A stretch of DNA of 64,000 bases from Gemmatimonadota bacterium (GTDB taxonomy: Bacteria; Gemmatimonadota; Gemmatimonadetes; Gemmatimonadales; GWC2-71-9). The notes beneath the pieces were generated by a model. The model was not told the origin of the DNA and searched no databases. It was given only the letters and a program-made list of their open reading frames with translations. The position numbers were made by a program, and so were the translations under genes. The stretch lies in contig QHUK01000011.1 of NCBI GenBank assembly GCA_003222085.1, positions 1 to 64,000 on the forward strand, in the 5' to 3' direction. Shown here one piece after another: positions 7,742-15,826 of the stretch (position 1 is its first letter; every line of letters begins with the position of its first letter).

Positions 7742-8595
7742 CCATCTATCCGTTGACCTTCCAGCTCGGCCCGCTCACCATCACCGGCTATGGCCTCATG
7801 ATGATGGTGGCATTCCTCATGGCCGGCTGGGCGATTCAGGTGGATCTGCGGCGCCGCGGGTTGAACGAGGACTACGCCGCCGATATCGTATTCGCCGCAG
7901 TGGTCGGCGGGATCGTCGGGGCGAAGATCTGGTACGTGCTGCTCACGGGCGAGTGGGACGCGCTGTTTCGGCGCGGCGGGTTTGTGTGGTACGGCGGGTT
8001 TCTCGGGGGCGTGGCCGCGGTCTTGGGGCTCGGCTGGTGGCGGCGCGTGCCCGGGCGCTGGGCGATGGAGCTCACGGCGGCCCCGCTCGCCTTGGGCTAC
8101 GGGCTCGGCCGCGTCGGCTGCTTCCTCGTGAACGACGACTACGGTATCCCGACCACACTCCCCTGGGCCATGAAGTTTCCGGACGGGCTGCCGCCCACCA
8201 CGGTGGCGAACCTGACACAAATGCACGTCCGCTTCCCCCCGGGGGCGGATCCCGCGGAGGTAGTCGCCGTCCACCCCACGCAGATCTACGAGACGGCGCT
8301 CATGCTGCTGGTGTTCTTGTGGCTGTGGCGGCTGCGCGACCGCCCGCACGCCGTCGGCTGGCGGTTCGGCGTCTACCTCGTGCTGGCGGGCGCCGAGCGG
8401 TTTCTGGTGGAGTTCGTGCGCGCGAAAGACGACCGCCTGCTGGGGCCGTTCACGCTGGCGCAGGTGACGAGCGTCCTCGTGATGGTCGCGGGCGTGTGGG
8501 TGATCGCGCGGCTGCGCGCGCCCGAGGCCGCGCCGGCAGTCCCGCCCGCGCTCACGGGAACGAAGGCCGCCGACGATCTGGCTCGGCGCCACTGA
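7738..8595 (+). CDS. lgt: Prolipoprotein diacylglyceryl transferase (divergent Lgt)
   Basis: Polytopic inner-membrane enzyme that transfers diacylglycerol from phosphatidylglycerol to the lipobox Cys of prolipoproteins. A 285-residue protein with about seven hydrophobic segments. Seen: LGPLTITGYGLMMMVAFL, FVWYGGFLGG, GLGRVGCFLVNDDYG (the position of the canonical GRxGNFxNxExxG signature) and VHPTQIYE, then AERFLVEFVRAKD. The Asn and Glu of the canonical signature appear as Cys and Asp, as in the GCF-type subgroup. Many lipoproteins in this window would be its substrates. Its 3' end overlaps the convergent FTR1 gene by 44 nt. Confidence 0.92.
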   Translation: MTIYPLTFQLGPLTITGYGLMMMVAFLMAGWAIQVDLRRRGLNEDYAADIVFAAVVGGIVGAKIWYVLLTGEWDALFRRGGFVWYGGFLGGVAAVLGLGWWRRVPGRWAMELTAAPLALGYGLGRVGCFLVNDDYGIPTTLPWAMKFPDGLPPTTVANLTQMHVRFPPGADPAEVVAVHPTQIYETALMLLVFLWLWRLRDRPHAVGWRFGVYLVLAGAERFLVEFVRAKDDRLLGPFTLAQVTSVLVMVAGVWVIARLRAPEAAPAVPPALTGTKAADDLARRH

Positions 8596-10651
8596 GCCGA
8601 TTGCGCTGCAGCCACACGACCGCCACGAGCAGCAGGACGATCAAGAGCAACTGGAGCGACAGGGACTGGACGGTGGGGTAGATGCCGAGCACCGGGATGC
8701 GTGGCGCCCACTCGACGACGCTCGTCGCCAGGATCCCCGATTCCTGGAGGTCGGCGATCCCCTTCCCGGCGAACACGAAGGCCATGTAGTAGAGCATGGT
8801 GCTCGTCACGGCGAAAAACGGCTTGAGCGGCACCTTCATCCCGAAGCGGCTGACCGCGACGTACACGATCACCAGTGCCACCGCCCCGAGGAGGATGCCC
8901 GCCGCCACCGGTCCGGCCGCCGAGCCACCGCCGCCCGATCCCGCCGAGGTCAGCAGGGCCTTATAGAACAGGATCGTCTCGAAGCCCTCGCGATACACCG
9001 CGAGGAACGCCACCGAGGCGAGCGCGAACCCCGAGCCGCTCGACAAGGCCTCTTCCATCCGACCCTTCACGAACGCGTTCCACTTCGCCACTTCGATCTT
9101 CGAGAGCAGCCAGTAGCTGACGTAGAACAGCACCGCGGTGGCGAGCAGCATGGTCACGCCCTCGAGCGCTTCGCGCTGGCCGGGTGTGATCTCGAACAGC
9201 AGCTCGACCACGGCGGCGGTGACGACGCTCGCGGCCACGGCGGCCCAGGCGCCCTGCGCCACGTGGCGCCGGCGCCCGACCGCGCCGGCCTTCGCCAGGA
9301 ACGCCATCAGGGCCGCGACGATCAGGATGGCCTCGAACCCCTCGCGCACGAGCAGCACGAACGATTGCGTGAGGAGGTTCGCGCCCGAGCTGCGGTCGGC
9401 GACCAGCCGCTCGGCGCGCTCGAGGCCCGCCAGCAAGCGGGCGTGAATCGCGTCGAGCTCGTCGCGTCCCGCACCCGCTCCCGCCCGCGCGCGCAGGCTG
9501 GCGAACGCGTCCTCGAGCTCGCTCGCGAGTCCGGCATTCCTGGCGCGCACGTCCGTCTCGACCTGCTCGAAGGTGAGGTACGCGTCGAACGCGATCTTGT
9601 CGGAGCGCAGCGCCACCGCCGAGTCGAGCTGACGCCGCACGGTCGAGAACGTGGCGGCCGCAGGCGATGCCCTGTACCGCTGCCGCTCGGCGGTCGGAAC
9701 GACGCGGAGGAACGCGACGAGGCTCGCCGCCTGCCCGGAGTCGAGCGAGGGGCCAAAGCCCGGCATCGGCGTACCCGGCCGGCCCTGCAGGATGAGCCGC
9801 GTGAGCTCCTGGTCGGTGAAGCGCCCGAGTGCCGCGAGGTCGCTCAGCGCCGGCGGCCGCACCGAAAGGGACTTCGCGAGCGGACCATCGCCCCCCCCGC
9901 TCGCACCATGGCACGACGCGCACTGTGCGGCGTACAGCCCCTCGCCTTGGCGCACCATCACGTCGTCGGAACGGAGCGTCGCCACGTAGCTGGCCACCGC
10001 CCACCGGTCTTCGGGGGGCAGCGTCTCCTCGAATTGCGGCATCGCCGTGCCCGCGACACCGATCGTGAGCTTCCGGTACACGTCCACCGGGGACACCGTG
10101 CTCATTGCTCCACGGTCGGCGAGGCTCGCGGGCGCCGGTCCTTCGAGCTGGCGGGCCTTCGGGCCGTCGCCCTTGCCCGTGGGACCGTGACACTGCACGC
10201 ACTGCTCCCGAAACACCGCCGCGCCGCGGGCGATCGACGGCGGCCGCCGCGGATAGGGATCGAGGGCGCCTCCCGCCGCGGCGGCGATCCGCTGCACCAG
10301 CGTTCCCGCCCGCTGGGACACGGAGTCGGGCGGGGCCACGCGATCGATCATTGCCTCGAGGGCCGCGAGGTCCGCGTCTGCCACGACCCGGACGGCGGCG
10401 GGCAGGGACCCGACGTCCAGCCGCGCCTGCTCCAGGAACTGTCTCGCCTCGGAGACCTCCTCGGGCACGGTCACACGGCCGCCCCGCGGCGCGACCCCGA
10501 TCGCATACTCTTTGGCGGCGAGCGAGGCTGCCGCCACGATCCGCCGGGACACGGACAGCGAATCCATCGCCTGGCCGGCCGCGCGGACTGCCACGGCGGC
10601 GCTCAAGAGCAATCCTAGCAGTGGTTTACAAAGGATGGGAATGATTCTCAA
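8552..10651 (-). CDS. Dihaem cytochrome c-FTR1 iron permease fusion
   Basis: A secreted or membrane protein of about 699 residues joining two c-type cytochrome domains to an FTR1 iron-permease domain. Two CxxCH sites, CVQCH (about residue 151) and CASCH (about 244), each have a downstream Met ligand region (GTAMPQFE and GTPMPGF). The C-terminal part (about 430-690) has seven hydrophobic helices with the two REGFE motifs (REGFEAIL and REGFETIL) that coordinate iron in FTR1 permeases. Fusions of this kind are proposed to oxidise Fe(II) periplasmically and import Fe(III). I place the start at TTG 10651 (MRIIPILCKPLLGLLL signal peptide): the longer TTG at 10666 overlaps the -10 box of the promoter. 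The leader would be only about 8 nt, with no Shine-Dalgarno. Confidence 0.88.
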   Translation of the reverse strand: MRIIPILCKPLLGLLLSAAVAVRAAGQAMDSLSVSRRIVAAASLAAKEYAIGVAPRGGRVTVPEEVSEARQFLEQARLDVGSLPAAVRVVADADLAALEAMIDRVAPPDSVSQRAGTLVQRIAAAAGGALDPYPRRPPSIARGAAVFREQCVQCHGPTGKGDGPKARQLEGPAPASLADRGAMSTVSPVDVYRKLTIGVAGTAMPQFEETLPPEDRWAVASYVATLRSDDVMVRQGEGLYAAQCASCHGASGGGDGPLAKSLSVRPPALSDLAALGRFTDQELTRLILQGRPGTPMPGFGPSLDSGQAASLVAFLRVVPTAERQRYRASPAAATFSTVRRQLDSAVALRSDKIAFDAYLTFEQVETDVRARNAGLASELEDAFASLRARAGAGAGRDELDAIHARLLAGLERAERLVADRSSGANLLTQSFVLLVREGFEAILIVAALMAFLAKAGAVGRRRHVAQGAWAAVAASVVTAAVVELLFEITPGQREALEGVTMLLATAVLFYVSYWLLSKIEVAKWNAFVKGRMEEALSSGSGFALASVAFLAVYREGFETILFYKALLTSAGSGGGGSAAGPVAAGILLGAVALVIVYVAVSRFGMKVPLKPFFAVTSTMLYYMAFVFAGKGIADLQESGILATSVVEWAPRIPVLGIYPTVQSLSLQLLLIVLLLVAVVWLQRNRLSGAEPDRRRPSFP
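10636..10650 (-). promoter_or_regulatory. Fur-like operator
   Basis: The sequence tgggaatgattctca is a 7-1-7 inverted repeat (six of seven positions match) closely resembling the Fur box core TGATAATnATTATCA. It sits just downstream of the FTR1 promoter, overlapping the first codons. Iron-repressed expression of FTR1 is the natural inference; binding is untested. Confidence 0.7.
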
Positions 10652-10665
10652 TTGGGGGTCGTCCA

Positions 10666-10694
10666 ATACTAGAGTAAACTAGTCGGGAATTCAA
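10666..10694 (-). promoter_or_regulatory. Sigma-70-type promoter of the FTR1 gene
   Basis: On the minus strand TTGAAT (10694-10689) and TAGTAT (10671-10666) are separated by exactly 17 nt. Transcription would begin near 10659, placing the Fur-like box inside the early transcribed region. Confidence 0.65.
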
Positions 10695-10703
10695 GCGAGC
10701 CGA

Positions 10704-11090
10704 TCACCCCCGCTCGAGCACGACCACGGCGACGGCCGCCTGATGTGTATGCGAGAGCGACAGGAGCACCCGCTGCACCCCCAACTGTTCGGCCCGGGCC
10801 GCCGCGAACCCGCTGAGCCGGACGTCCGGCCGGCCATCGGGCGCGCGGGTGACCTCGACTTCTCGCCAGCCGATCCCCCGGGCGGCCTCGCTTCCCTGGA
10901 GCGCCTTGTAGACCGCTTCCTTGGCGGCGAGCCGTACGGCCACGTGGGTCGCGGGGTCCGGGCGACTCTCACAATAGGCGCGCTCCGTCGGCGTGAGCAA
11001 GCGCTCGAACACGCGCGATCCCTTGTCGGCGATTATTGCGGCCACGCGGGAGACTTCGACCAGGTCGATACCGACGCCGATTGCGGTCAT
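10704..11090 (-). CDS. acpS: Holo-[acyl-carrier-protein] synthase
   Basis: Transfers 4'-phosphopantetheine from CoA to apo-ACP, activating fatty-acid synthesis. The 128-residue length is normal for AcpS. Motifs: GVGIDLVEVSRV with the metal-binding Asp, FERLLTPTERAYCES, and VRLAAKEAVYKAL with the second metal ligand Glu; SLSHTHQAAVAVVV at the C-terminus is the usual ending. It is the last gene of the minus-strand run that starts at the P1 peptidase, 10 nt behind the unknown membrane protein gene. Confidence 0.96.
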   Translation of the reverse strand: MTAIGVGIDLVEVSRVAAIIADKGSRVFERLLTPTERAYCESRPDPATHVAVRLAAKEAVYKALQGSEAARGIGWREVEVTRAPDGRPDVRLSGFAAARAEQLGVQRVLLSLSHTHQAAVAVVVLERG

Positions 11091-11100
11091 GGCCCGCCGC

Positions 11101-11835
11101 TCAAAAACCGAGGCGCGCCGCGAGCCATGCGGGGGCGGGGAGATAGCCGCCGAGCACCAGTCCGAGCCATACCAGCGCGACGGCGAGGGGCGTCCACAGC
11201 GCGACCAGGGGCCAAAGCGACGGCCGCCACCGGGCCACCGCATCGATCTCGTCGGTCCAGCGGCGCTGCTCGTCGGCGACCTGCGTCTCGAGCGCGAGCC
11301 ACGCGGCCTCGAGCCGGCGCGCGGCGGTGCGGAGCGCCTCCTGCCAGTCGGCATGCGCGCCCTTGTCGAGAACGCTCGCCTCGCGCACTCGCGCGGCAAC
11401 CGCATCGAGTACGTCGAGGGCGGCGACAAGCGTCTCGCCACCCGCGGCCAGCCGGGCGGCGATCGCTCGCTTCTCGGGACCCGTGAGGAGACGGCGGCGA
11501 CGCGGCCGCCGCGGCATCCGTACCCGGCGGGCGGCCCGCTCGATCTCCCGATCGAGCGCGGCCGTCACGCGCTCGCCCGTGCGGCGCACCGCAGCTTCCC
11601 ACGCCCCGAGCCAGGCGCGCCGGCTCACCACATCGAGCACACGGTCGCGATCGTCGCCCGCGGCGGCGGCGCGCGCCTCACCGCCCAGCTCCATCACGCG
11701 CGTGGCAAGCTCCTCGCGGATGTCGTCGAGGGGAACCCACGGCTCCTCCAGGCGGCGGGGCACGAGCACGCGGCCGAGCGACGGCGCGAGCTCGGGAACG
11801 CGCAGCGGCATCGGGATCTTCACCGGCGCCTTCAC
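11101..11835 (-). CDS. Unknown protein with C-terminal transmembrane segment
   Basis: A 244-residue protein I do not recognise. The N-terminal part contains PLDDIREELATRVMELGGEA, and the middle is rich in Arg and Ala and likely helical (RRVRMPRRPRRRRLLTG, then long heptad-like stretches around residues 145-205, possibly coiled coil). The C-terminus has a hydrophobic hairpin or one to two membrane segments (LWPLVALWTPLAVALVWLGL), ending in AWLAARLGF. The GTG start at 11835 overlaps the CYTH gene stop (GTGA); an internal ATG at 11811 is an alternative. Its position between the CYTH and acpS genes suggests co-expression but does not reveal a function. Confidence 0.75.
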   Translation of the reverse strand: MKAPVKIPMPLRVPELAPSLGRVLVPRRLEEPWVPLDDIREELATRVMELGGEARAAAAGDDRDRVLDVVSRRAWLGAWEAAVRRTGERVTAALDREIERAARRVRMPRRPRRRRLLTGPEKRAIAARLAAGGETLVAALDVLDAVAARVREASVLDKGAHADWQEALRTAARRLEAAWLALETQVADEQRRWTDEIDAVARWRPSLWPLVALWTPLAVALVWLGLVLGGYLPAPAWLAARLGF

Positions 11836-12410
11836 CGGGCGAGGAGGGCGGCCCGGCCCGTTCGGGCCTCGTACTGAGCCACGAAGTACGGCAACGATTC
11901 GGGAAGAAACCGCTCGCGGGCGAGGCCCGTGGCCGCGATCGCCAGCTCGATGTCGGGCGGCTCGCCTTCGACCTCGAGCAGCACGTCCATCGCCGGATAC
12001 CACTCGAGGCGCAGCACCGCCCGGCCGAGCCGGTACACTTCCACGTGACGGTCGATGCGCAGCGACACCGCGAACCCCAGCTGCTCGAGGATCGTCACCA
12101 CCGAGTCGGGGGCCGCCACGCGCGCCTCCGCTTCGGCGCGGTGGCGGTACATGCCGCGCTGCGAGGGGGGACCCTTCCACCCCAGCACCCCGTAAGCCGG
12201 CGCGCCGTCGGCCGGGCGAAACTCTCGCAGCCGCAGCACTTCGCCGCGCTCCGCGAGCGTGCGGTCTCGATCGAACCGTCGGTCGGTCATGTCACCGCGA
12301 AAGTCGAGGGACGCCCCGGCGCGGAGCAGCGCGCCCCGCAGCCCGTCGGGATCGTCCACCCGCGCCTTGACTTCGAGCTCGTCCGCCGGAGACGCCGAGA
12401 GGCGGCTCAC
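11832..12410 (-). CDS. CYTH-domain (class IV adenylate cyclase/thiamine triphosphatase-like) protein
   Basis: A 192-residue CYTH-fold protein expected to hydrolyse or cyclise a triphosphate substrate in the cytoplasm. The eponymous N-terminal ExExK-type motif appears as ELEVKARV. It is followed by the conserved beta-strand Arg/Lys residues (DRRFDRDRTLAERGEVLRLR, YGVLGWKGP) and the acidic strand VLLEVEGEP. The GTG start at 12410 overlaps the HAD gene stop. CyaB-type proteins named class IV cyclases usually act as triphosphatases, so a specific substrate is not assigned. Confidence 0.85.
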   Translation of the reverse strand: MSRLSASPADELEVKARVDDPDGLRGALLRAGASLDFRGDMTDRRFDRDRTLAERGEVLRLREFRPADGAPAYGVLGWKGPPSQRGMYRHRAEAEARVAAPDSVVTILEQLGFAVSLRIDRHVEVYRLGRAVLRLEWYPAMDVLLEVEGEPPDIELAIAATGLARERFLPESLPYFVAQYEARTGRAALLAR

Positions 12411-13108
12411 GCGAAGATGGCGTCGAGCACGGCCGCCGTGTCGGCCAGGGTCTCGAATACGTACGCCGCGCCGGCCGCGCGCAGGGCGGCGACATCGTAG
12501 GAGCCGGTGGCCACCGCGACGCTGCGCGCGCCGATCGGCCGGCCGCACGCCACGTCGTCCGGCGTATCACCCACGATGATCACGTCCGATCCGGCAAAGC
12601 GCGCACCGGTGAGGGCCGTCGCGCGCGCCGCGGCGACCGCCGGAAGGTCGGCGCGCCGGGCGGAGTCCGAGCCGTACGCGCCCACGCGGAAGCGCGCGGC
12701 GTCGAGTCCGGCCGATCGAAGCTTCAGGGCCGCACCCGGGGCGACGTTGCCCGTGAGCAGTCCGACCAGCGCCCGGCGACCGGCCTCGTGTGGCTCGAGC
12801 GCCGCGAGCAGTTCGGCGATCCCCACCATCAGCCGCGTCGTTCGAGTCGGTTGCTCCAGCTCGGTGCGAAGGTGATCCACATAGCGGCGACAGACCGCCT
12901 GGATCACGCTCGCGTTGTCCGCGTCCGCGTGTCCGGCGAGCGACAAGAGATCCCGCACGATCTGCGGATCGGTCTTCCCGTCGAACCGGTAGGTCTCGAT
13001 GGGCCCCGCCGTACCGGCTTCGTCGAGGAGTGCGCGCTGAATGGCGCGGCGGCCGGCGCCGTCGGTCCACAGGAGCGTGCCATCGATGTCGAACAGGACG
13101 AGCTTCAT
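12407..13108 (-). CDS. HAD-superfamily phosphatase
   Basis: A 233-residue hydrolase of the phosphoglycolate phosphatase-like group. Motif I LFDIDGTLLWTDG holds the nucleophile and general acid Asp; motif II is GLLTGN; the Lys of motif III lies near PGAALKLRSAGL; motif IV reads VIIVGDTPDDVACG. The insertion between motifs I and II is a helical cap (FDGKTDPQIVRDLL). The substrate is unknown. It has a short start region, with ATG at 13108, 45 nt after the NlpC/P60 stop, and is coupled to CYTH by GTGA. Confidence 0.9.
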   Translation of the reverse strand: MKLVLFDIDGTLLWTDGAGRRAIQRALLDEAGTAGPIETYRFDGKTDPQIVRDLLSLAGHADADNASVIQAVCRRYVDHLRTELEQPTRTTRLMVGIAELLAALEPHEAGRRALVGLLTGNVAPGAALKLRSAGLDAARFRVGAYGSDSARRADLPAVAAARATALTGARFAGSDVIIVGDTPDDVACGRPIGARSVAVATGSYDVAALRAAGAAYVFETLADTAAVLDAIFA

Positions 13109-13152
13109 GTCGCAAACATAATCGACCGATGGCTCGACCAGCGGAGGGCGCC

Positions 13153-14169
13153 CTACGGTCGGACATTCACCCGCCGCACCGCCACCAGGAAGTCCCGCAG
13201 CCGCCTGGCGCCCGGCGTATCCCCGAACAGGTGATCCGACGCGACGCCGCCGCGCGACAGGGCGGCGTGCACGATCCGACCCGCCCCCGCCCAGAGAGCG
13301 ACATGGGAAATCCGCTGCCCGTCCGCGAAGCACAGCAGGTCGCCCGCCTCGTAGCCCGAGCCTGTCGGGTCGATCGTCACCTCCGCTCCCGCGAGCGACT
13401 GTAGGTCCGAGTCGCGGGGGAGCGCGACGCCCCGGGCCGCGTAGGTTCCCTGGACCAGGCCGGAGCAATCGATCCCCCACTCGGTGCGCCCGCCCCAGAG
13501 ATACGGCGCGCCCGAGAACCAGCGCAGGGCCCACTCCGGCGGCGCGAGGAGGCGCGCTTCGGCTCGGACCTCCGATTCCAGCCGGAGTACCCCCGCGGTC
13601 ACGTTCCAGGCGCATCCATCGGCGGTCTCGACCTGCCCGTTGCGACGCAGCGCGACCCGCGCGCCCACCACCAGCCGCAGGCGCCGATCCTCGAACTTGA
13701 GCTCGGCACCGAGCGAACGTCCGGTGGCCCGCGTGCTCCAGTCCTCGGCCCATTCGTTCGGTCCCACGGCCAGATAACCAGCGTGGGTCCATGCATGGTA
13801 GCCGTCGCCGGCGCGCACGCGCAGCCACGCACCTCCCTCGGCGCGCCGCTCGAGCAGCGCGAGCGGCTCGCCATGCAACGCCTCGCTCACCCGGTCGGCC
13901 GTGATCCGCGGCTCGCGCAGCAGCGGGGCGAGCGCGGCCGTGACCACCGCCGCCGGCTCGTCGCGGACGGAGGCGTCCGGCAGCAGCCTGATGTCCGCCG
14001 CGCGGCCGGCGGCGGCCGCAATGCGGCGCAGCGCGGCCAAGGCGTCGCGGCTGGTGGTGCAGCCGACCAGACGCTCGGGCTCGACCGTCACCTCGAGCAC
14101 GCCGAGCCGCGCATCGGGCACCCACTTGCGCGCGACGTCCGCGACGTCGCGCTCGAGACGATCAACCAC
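13153..14169 (-). CDS. NlpC/P60 cysteine peptidase with SH3-like domains
   Basis: Probable peptidoglycan gamma-D-glutamyl endopeptidase. In the 338-residue protein the N-terminal 190 residues contain bacterial SH3-like regions (RITADRVSEALHGEPLALLE; GDGYHAWTHAGYL). The C-terminal NlpC/P60 domain shows YLWGGRTEWGIDCSGLVQ with the catalytic Cys at about residue 230, then GDLLCFADGQRISHVALWAG with the catalytic His. I see no obvious signal peptide: the N-terminus is VVDRLERDVADVARKW. The protein may therefore be cytoplasmic (cell-wall fragment recycling, as for YkfC-type enzymes) or exported by another route. The GTG start overlaps the preceding stop by 8 nt. Confidence 0.88.
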   Translation of the reverse strand: MVDRLERDVADVARKWVPDARLGVLEVTVEPERLVGCTTSRDALAALRRIAAAAGRAADIRLLPDASVRDEPAAVVTAALAPLLREPRITADRVSEALHGEPLALLERRAEGGAWLRVRAGDGYHAWTHAGYLAVGPNEWAEDWSTRATGRSLGAELKFEDRRLRLVVGARVALRRNGQVETADGCAWNVTAGVLRLESEVRAEARLLAPPEWALRWFSGAPYLWGGRTEWGIDCSGLVQGTYAARGVALPRDSDLQSLAGAEVTIDPTGSGYEAGDLLCFADGQRISHVALWAGAGRIVHAALSRGGVASDHLFGDTPGARRLRDFLVAVRRVNVRP

Positions 14170-15142
14170 CGTCCGCCAGGCCCGGGATGTCCCCGAGTCC
14201 CCGCGCGAGCCGCACGGCGCGCTCGACCGCGATGGGCACCGCCAGCCCCGCGAGAGCCTCGGCTTGCAGGGGGGTCGCGGGCGTAGCCGCGGCGGTGCTC
14301 ACGGCGAACACGACGTCGCCGTCGAACAGGGTGCCGTAGGGCACGATGCGCCGCGCGAGCGCGTCGCCCGCCGCCTGGGCCAGACTCTCGAGGGTGGTGC
14401 GGTCGAGCGTGGCATTGGTCGCGACCACGGCGAGGGTAGTATTGCGCCCCGCCACGGCGCCGAACGGGGCGCCCCCCCGGGCGAAATGAGCCAACGCGTC
14501 CACGTACGTGCCGTCCGCGCCGCGCGCCCCCGCAAGGATGGCTCCCGAGCCGTCGAGAATGTTCCCGACCGCGTTCAGCACCACCAGCGCGCCGACGACG
14601 ATGTCGCCCCCGCTCGCGGCCCAGCTTCCCACGCCGCCCTTCGTGGCGGCGCGCGGCCCCAGCGCCTTGCCGACGGTGGCTCCCGTGCCCGCGCCGACCG
14701 ACCCTTCCGCGACGTCCGCTGACGCGACGGTGCACGCGCGGTAGGCGTCGTCCGCCGTCGGCCAGCGGTCCGCCTTGCCCCCAGGGGCCAGGTCGAAGTC
14801 GAAGATCACCGCGGTCGGTACAATGGGCACGATGCCGGCGGGCCCCACCGGCAGGCCGCGCCCGCGCTCCTTGAGCCAGCGCATCACGCCGTCCGCCGCG
14901 CCGAGACCATAGGCCGAGCCGCCGGTGAGCAGGATCGCGTCGATGCGGTCGACGAGGTGTCGGGGGTTCAGAGCGTCGATCTCGCGGGTCCCCGTGGCGC
15001 GGCCTCGCACGGCGCAGGCGGCGCGCATGCCGCCCTCCGGCCCGAGCACGACGCTGCACCCGGTGGCCCGCTGCAGGTCGGTCCAGTGTCCCACGGTGAT
15101 ACCTTGCACGGCGGCGAGGCTGGAGGGAGCGGAAGACGTCAT
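14162..15142 (-). CDS. P1 family (DmpA/BapA-type, S58) N-terminal nucleophile aminopeptidase
   Basis: A 326-residue member of the autoprocessing peptidase family S58. Motifs: VGHWTDLQRATGCSVVLGPE at the N-terminus, ILLTGGSAYGLGAADGVMRW, GSVGAGTGATVGK, KGGVGSWAA and GRNTTLAVVATNATLD. By analogy with BapA, chain cleavage before the first Thr of RNTTLAVV would expose the nucleophile; this is inferred from the family. Substrates in the family are beta-peptides or small amino-terminal peptides. ATG at 15142; the divergent response regulator starts 57 bp away. Confidence 0.9.
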   Translation of the reverse strand: MTSSAPSSLAAVQGITVGHWTDLQRATGCSVVLGPEGGMRAACAVRGRATGTREIDALNPRHLVDRIDAILLTGGSAYGLGAADGVMRWLKERGRGLPVGPAGIVPIVPTAVIFDFDLAPGGKADRWPTADDAYRACTVASADVAEGSVGAGTGATVGKALGPRAATKGGVGSWAASGGDIVVGALVVLNAVGNILDGSGAILAGARGADGTYVDALAHFARGGAPFGAVAGRNTTLAVVATNATLDRTTLESLAQAAGDALARRIVPYGTLFDGDVVFAVSTAAATPATPLQAEALAGLAVPIAVERAVRLARGLGDIPGLADGG

Positions 15143-15199
15143 CGAAGCGCGAAGATAGCTTGGCTTGCTCGGCTTGTGGAGGCCACATACGTTAGCGCC

Positions 15200-15826
15200 A
15201 TGCCCAACTCCCCCCCCGGCCCGCAGAGCCCTCCGACCACGGTGCTCGTGGTCGACGACGAAGACGGCATCCGCCAGGCACTCGATCGGTTTCTCACGCG
15301 GCTCGGCTACCGGGTGTTGCAAGCCGCGAGCGGCGCCGAGGCGCTCGACCGCCAGGCCGCGGAGCAGCCGCAGGTGATGCTGTCGGATATCCGCATGCCG
15401 AACATGAGCGGCGTGGAGCTCGTGCCCAAGGCGCTCGCGGCCGACTCGGACCTCGCCATCATCATGCTCACGGCGATCGACGAGCCGCGCACGGCCATCG
15501 AGTGTCTCAAGCTCGGGGCGTACGACTACCTCATCAAGCCGGTCGATTTGGACGAGCTGGAGATGTCGCTGCAGAGCGGGCTGCGGCAGCGGCAGCTCGA
15601 GATCGACCGCCGCGAGCTCGAGCAGTGGCTCGCGCGCGAGGTGGCCGTGCGCACTCGCGATCTGGAGGAGCGGACGACCGTGGTCGAGGACGTCGCGCTC
15701 ACGGCCCTCGCGGCCGCGGGAGACTGGCCGGGGGTGAGCGCCGCCGTCGAGAAGCTGGCGAAGGAGCTCGGCACGTCGCCCGAGGACGTGACGCGCGAGA
15801 TCCGGAAGCGGCGGGGGGCGGGCTAG
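15200..15826 (+). CDS. Stand-alone response regulator with coiled-coil output
   Basis: A 208-residue protein. The receiver domain is at about residues 15-130: TVLVVDDEDGIRQAL, VMLSDIRMPNMSG with the phosphoacceptor Asp, MLTAIDEP and YDYLIKPVDLDEL with the conserved Lys. A charged helix (RQLEIDRRELEQWLAREVAV) then leads to a short C-terminal region of unknown fold. No DNA-binding domain or histidine kinase is visible. The closest signalling gene is the NtrC-like regulator on the other strand. Its stop overlaps the convergent zinc-ribbon gene in a shared CTAG. Confidence 0.9.
   Translation: MPNSPPGPQSPPTTVLVVDDEDGIRQALDRFLTRLGYRVLQAASGAEALDRQAAEQPQVMLSDIRMPNMSGVELVPKALAADSDLAIIMLTAIDEPRTAIECLKLGAYDYLIKPVDLDELEMSLQSGLRQRQLEIDRRELEQWLAREVAVRTRDLEERTTVVEDVALTALAAAGDWPGVSAAVEKLAKELGTSPEDVTREIRKRRGAG

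Noticed and set aside
15157-15178. gcttggcttgctcggcttg stretch between the P1 peptidase and response regulator
   Set aside because: Word spacing is irregular and there is no inverted partner, so I do not count it as one of the arrays.
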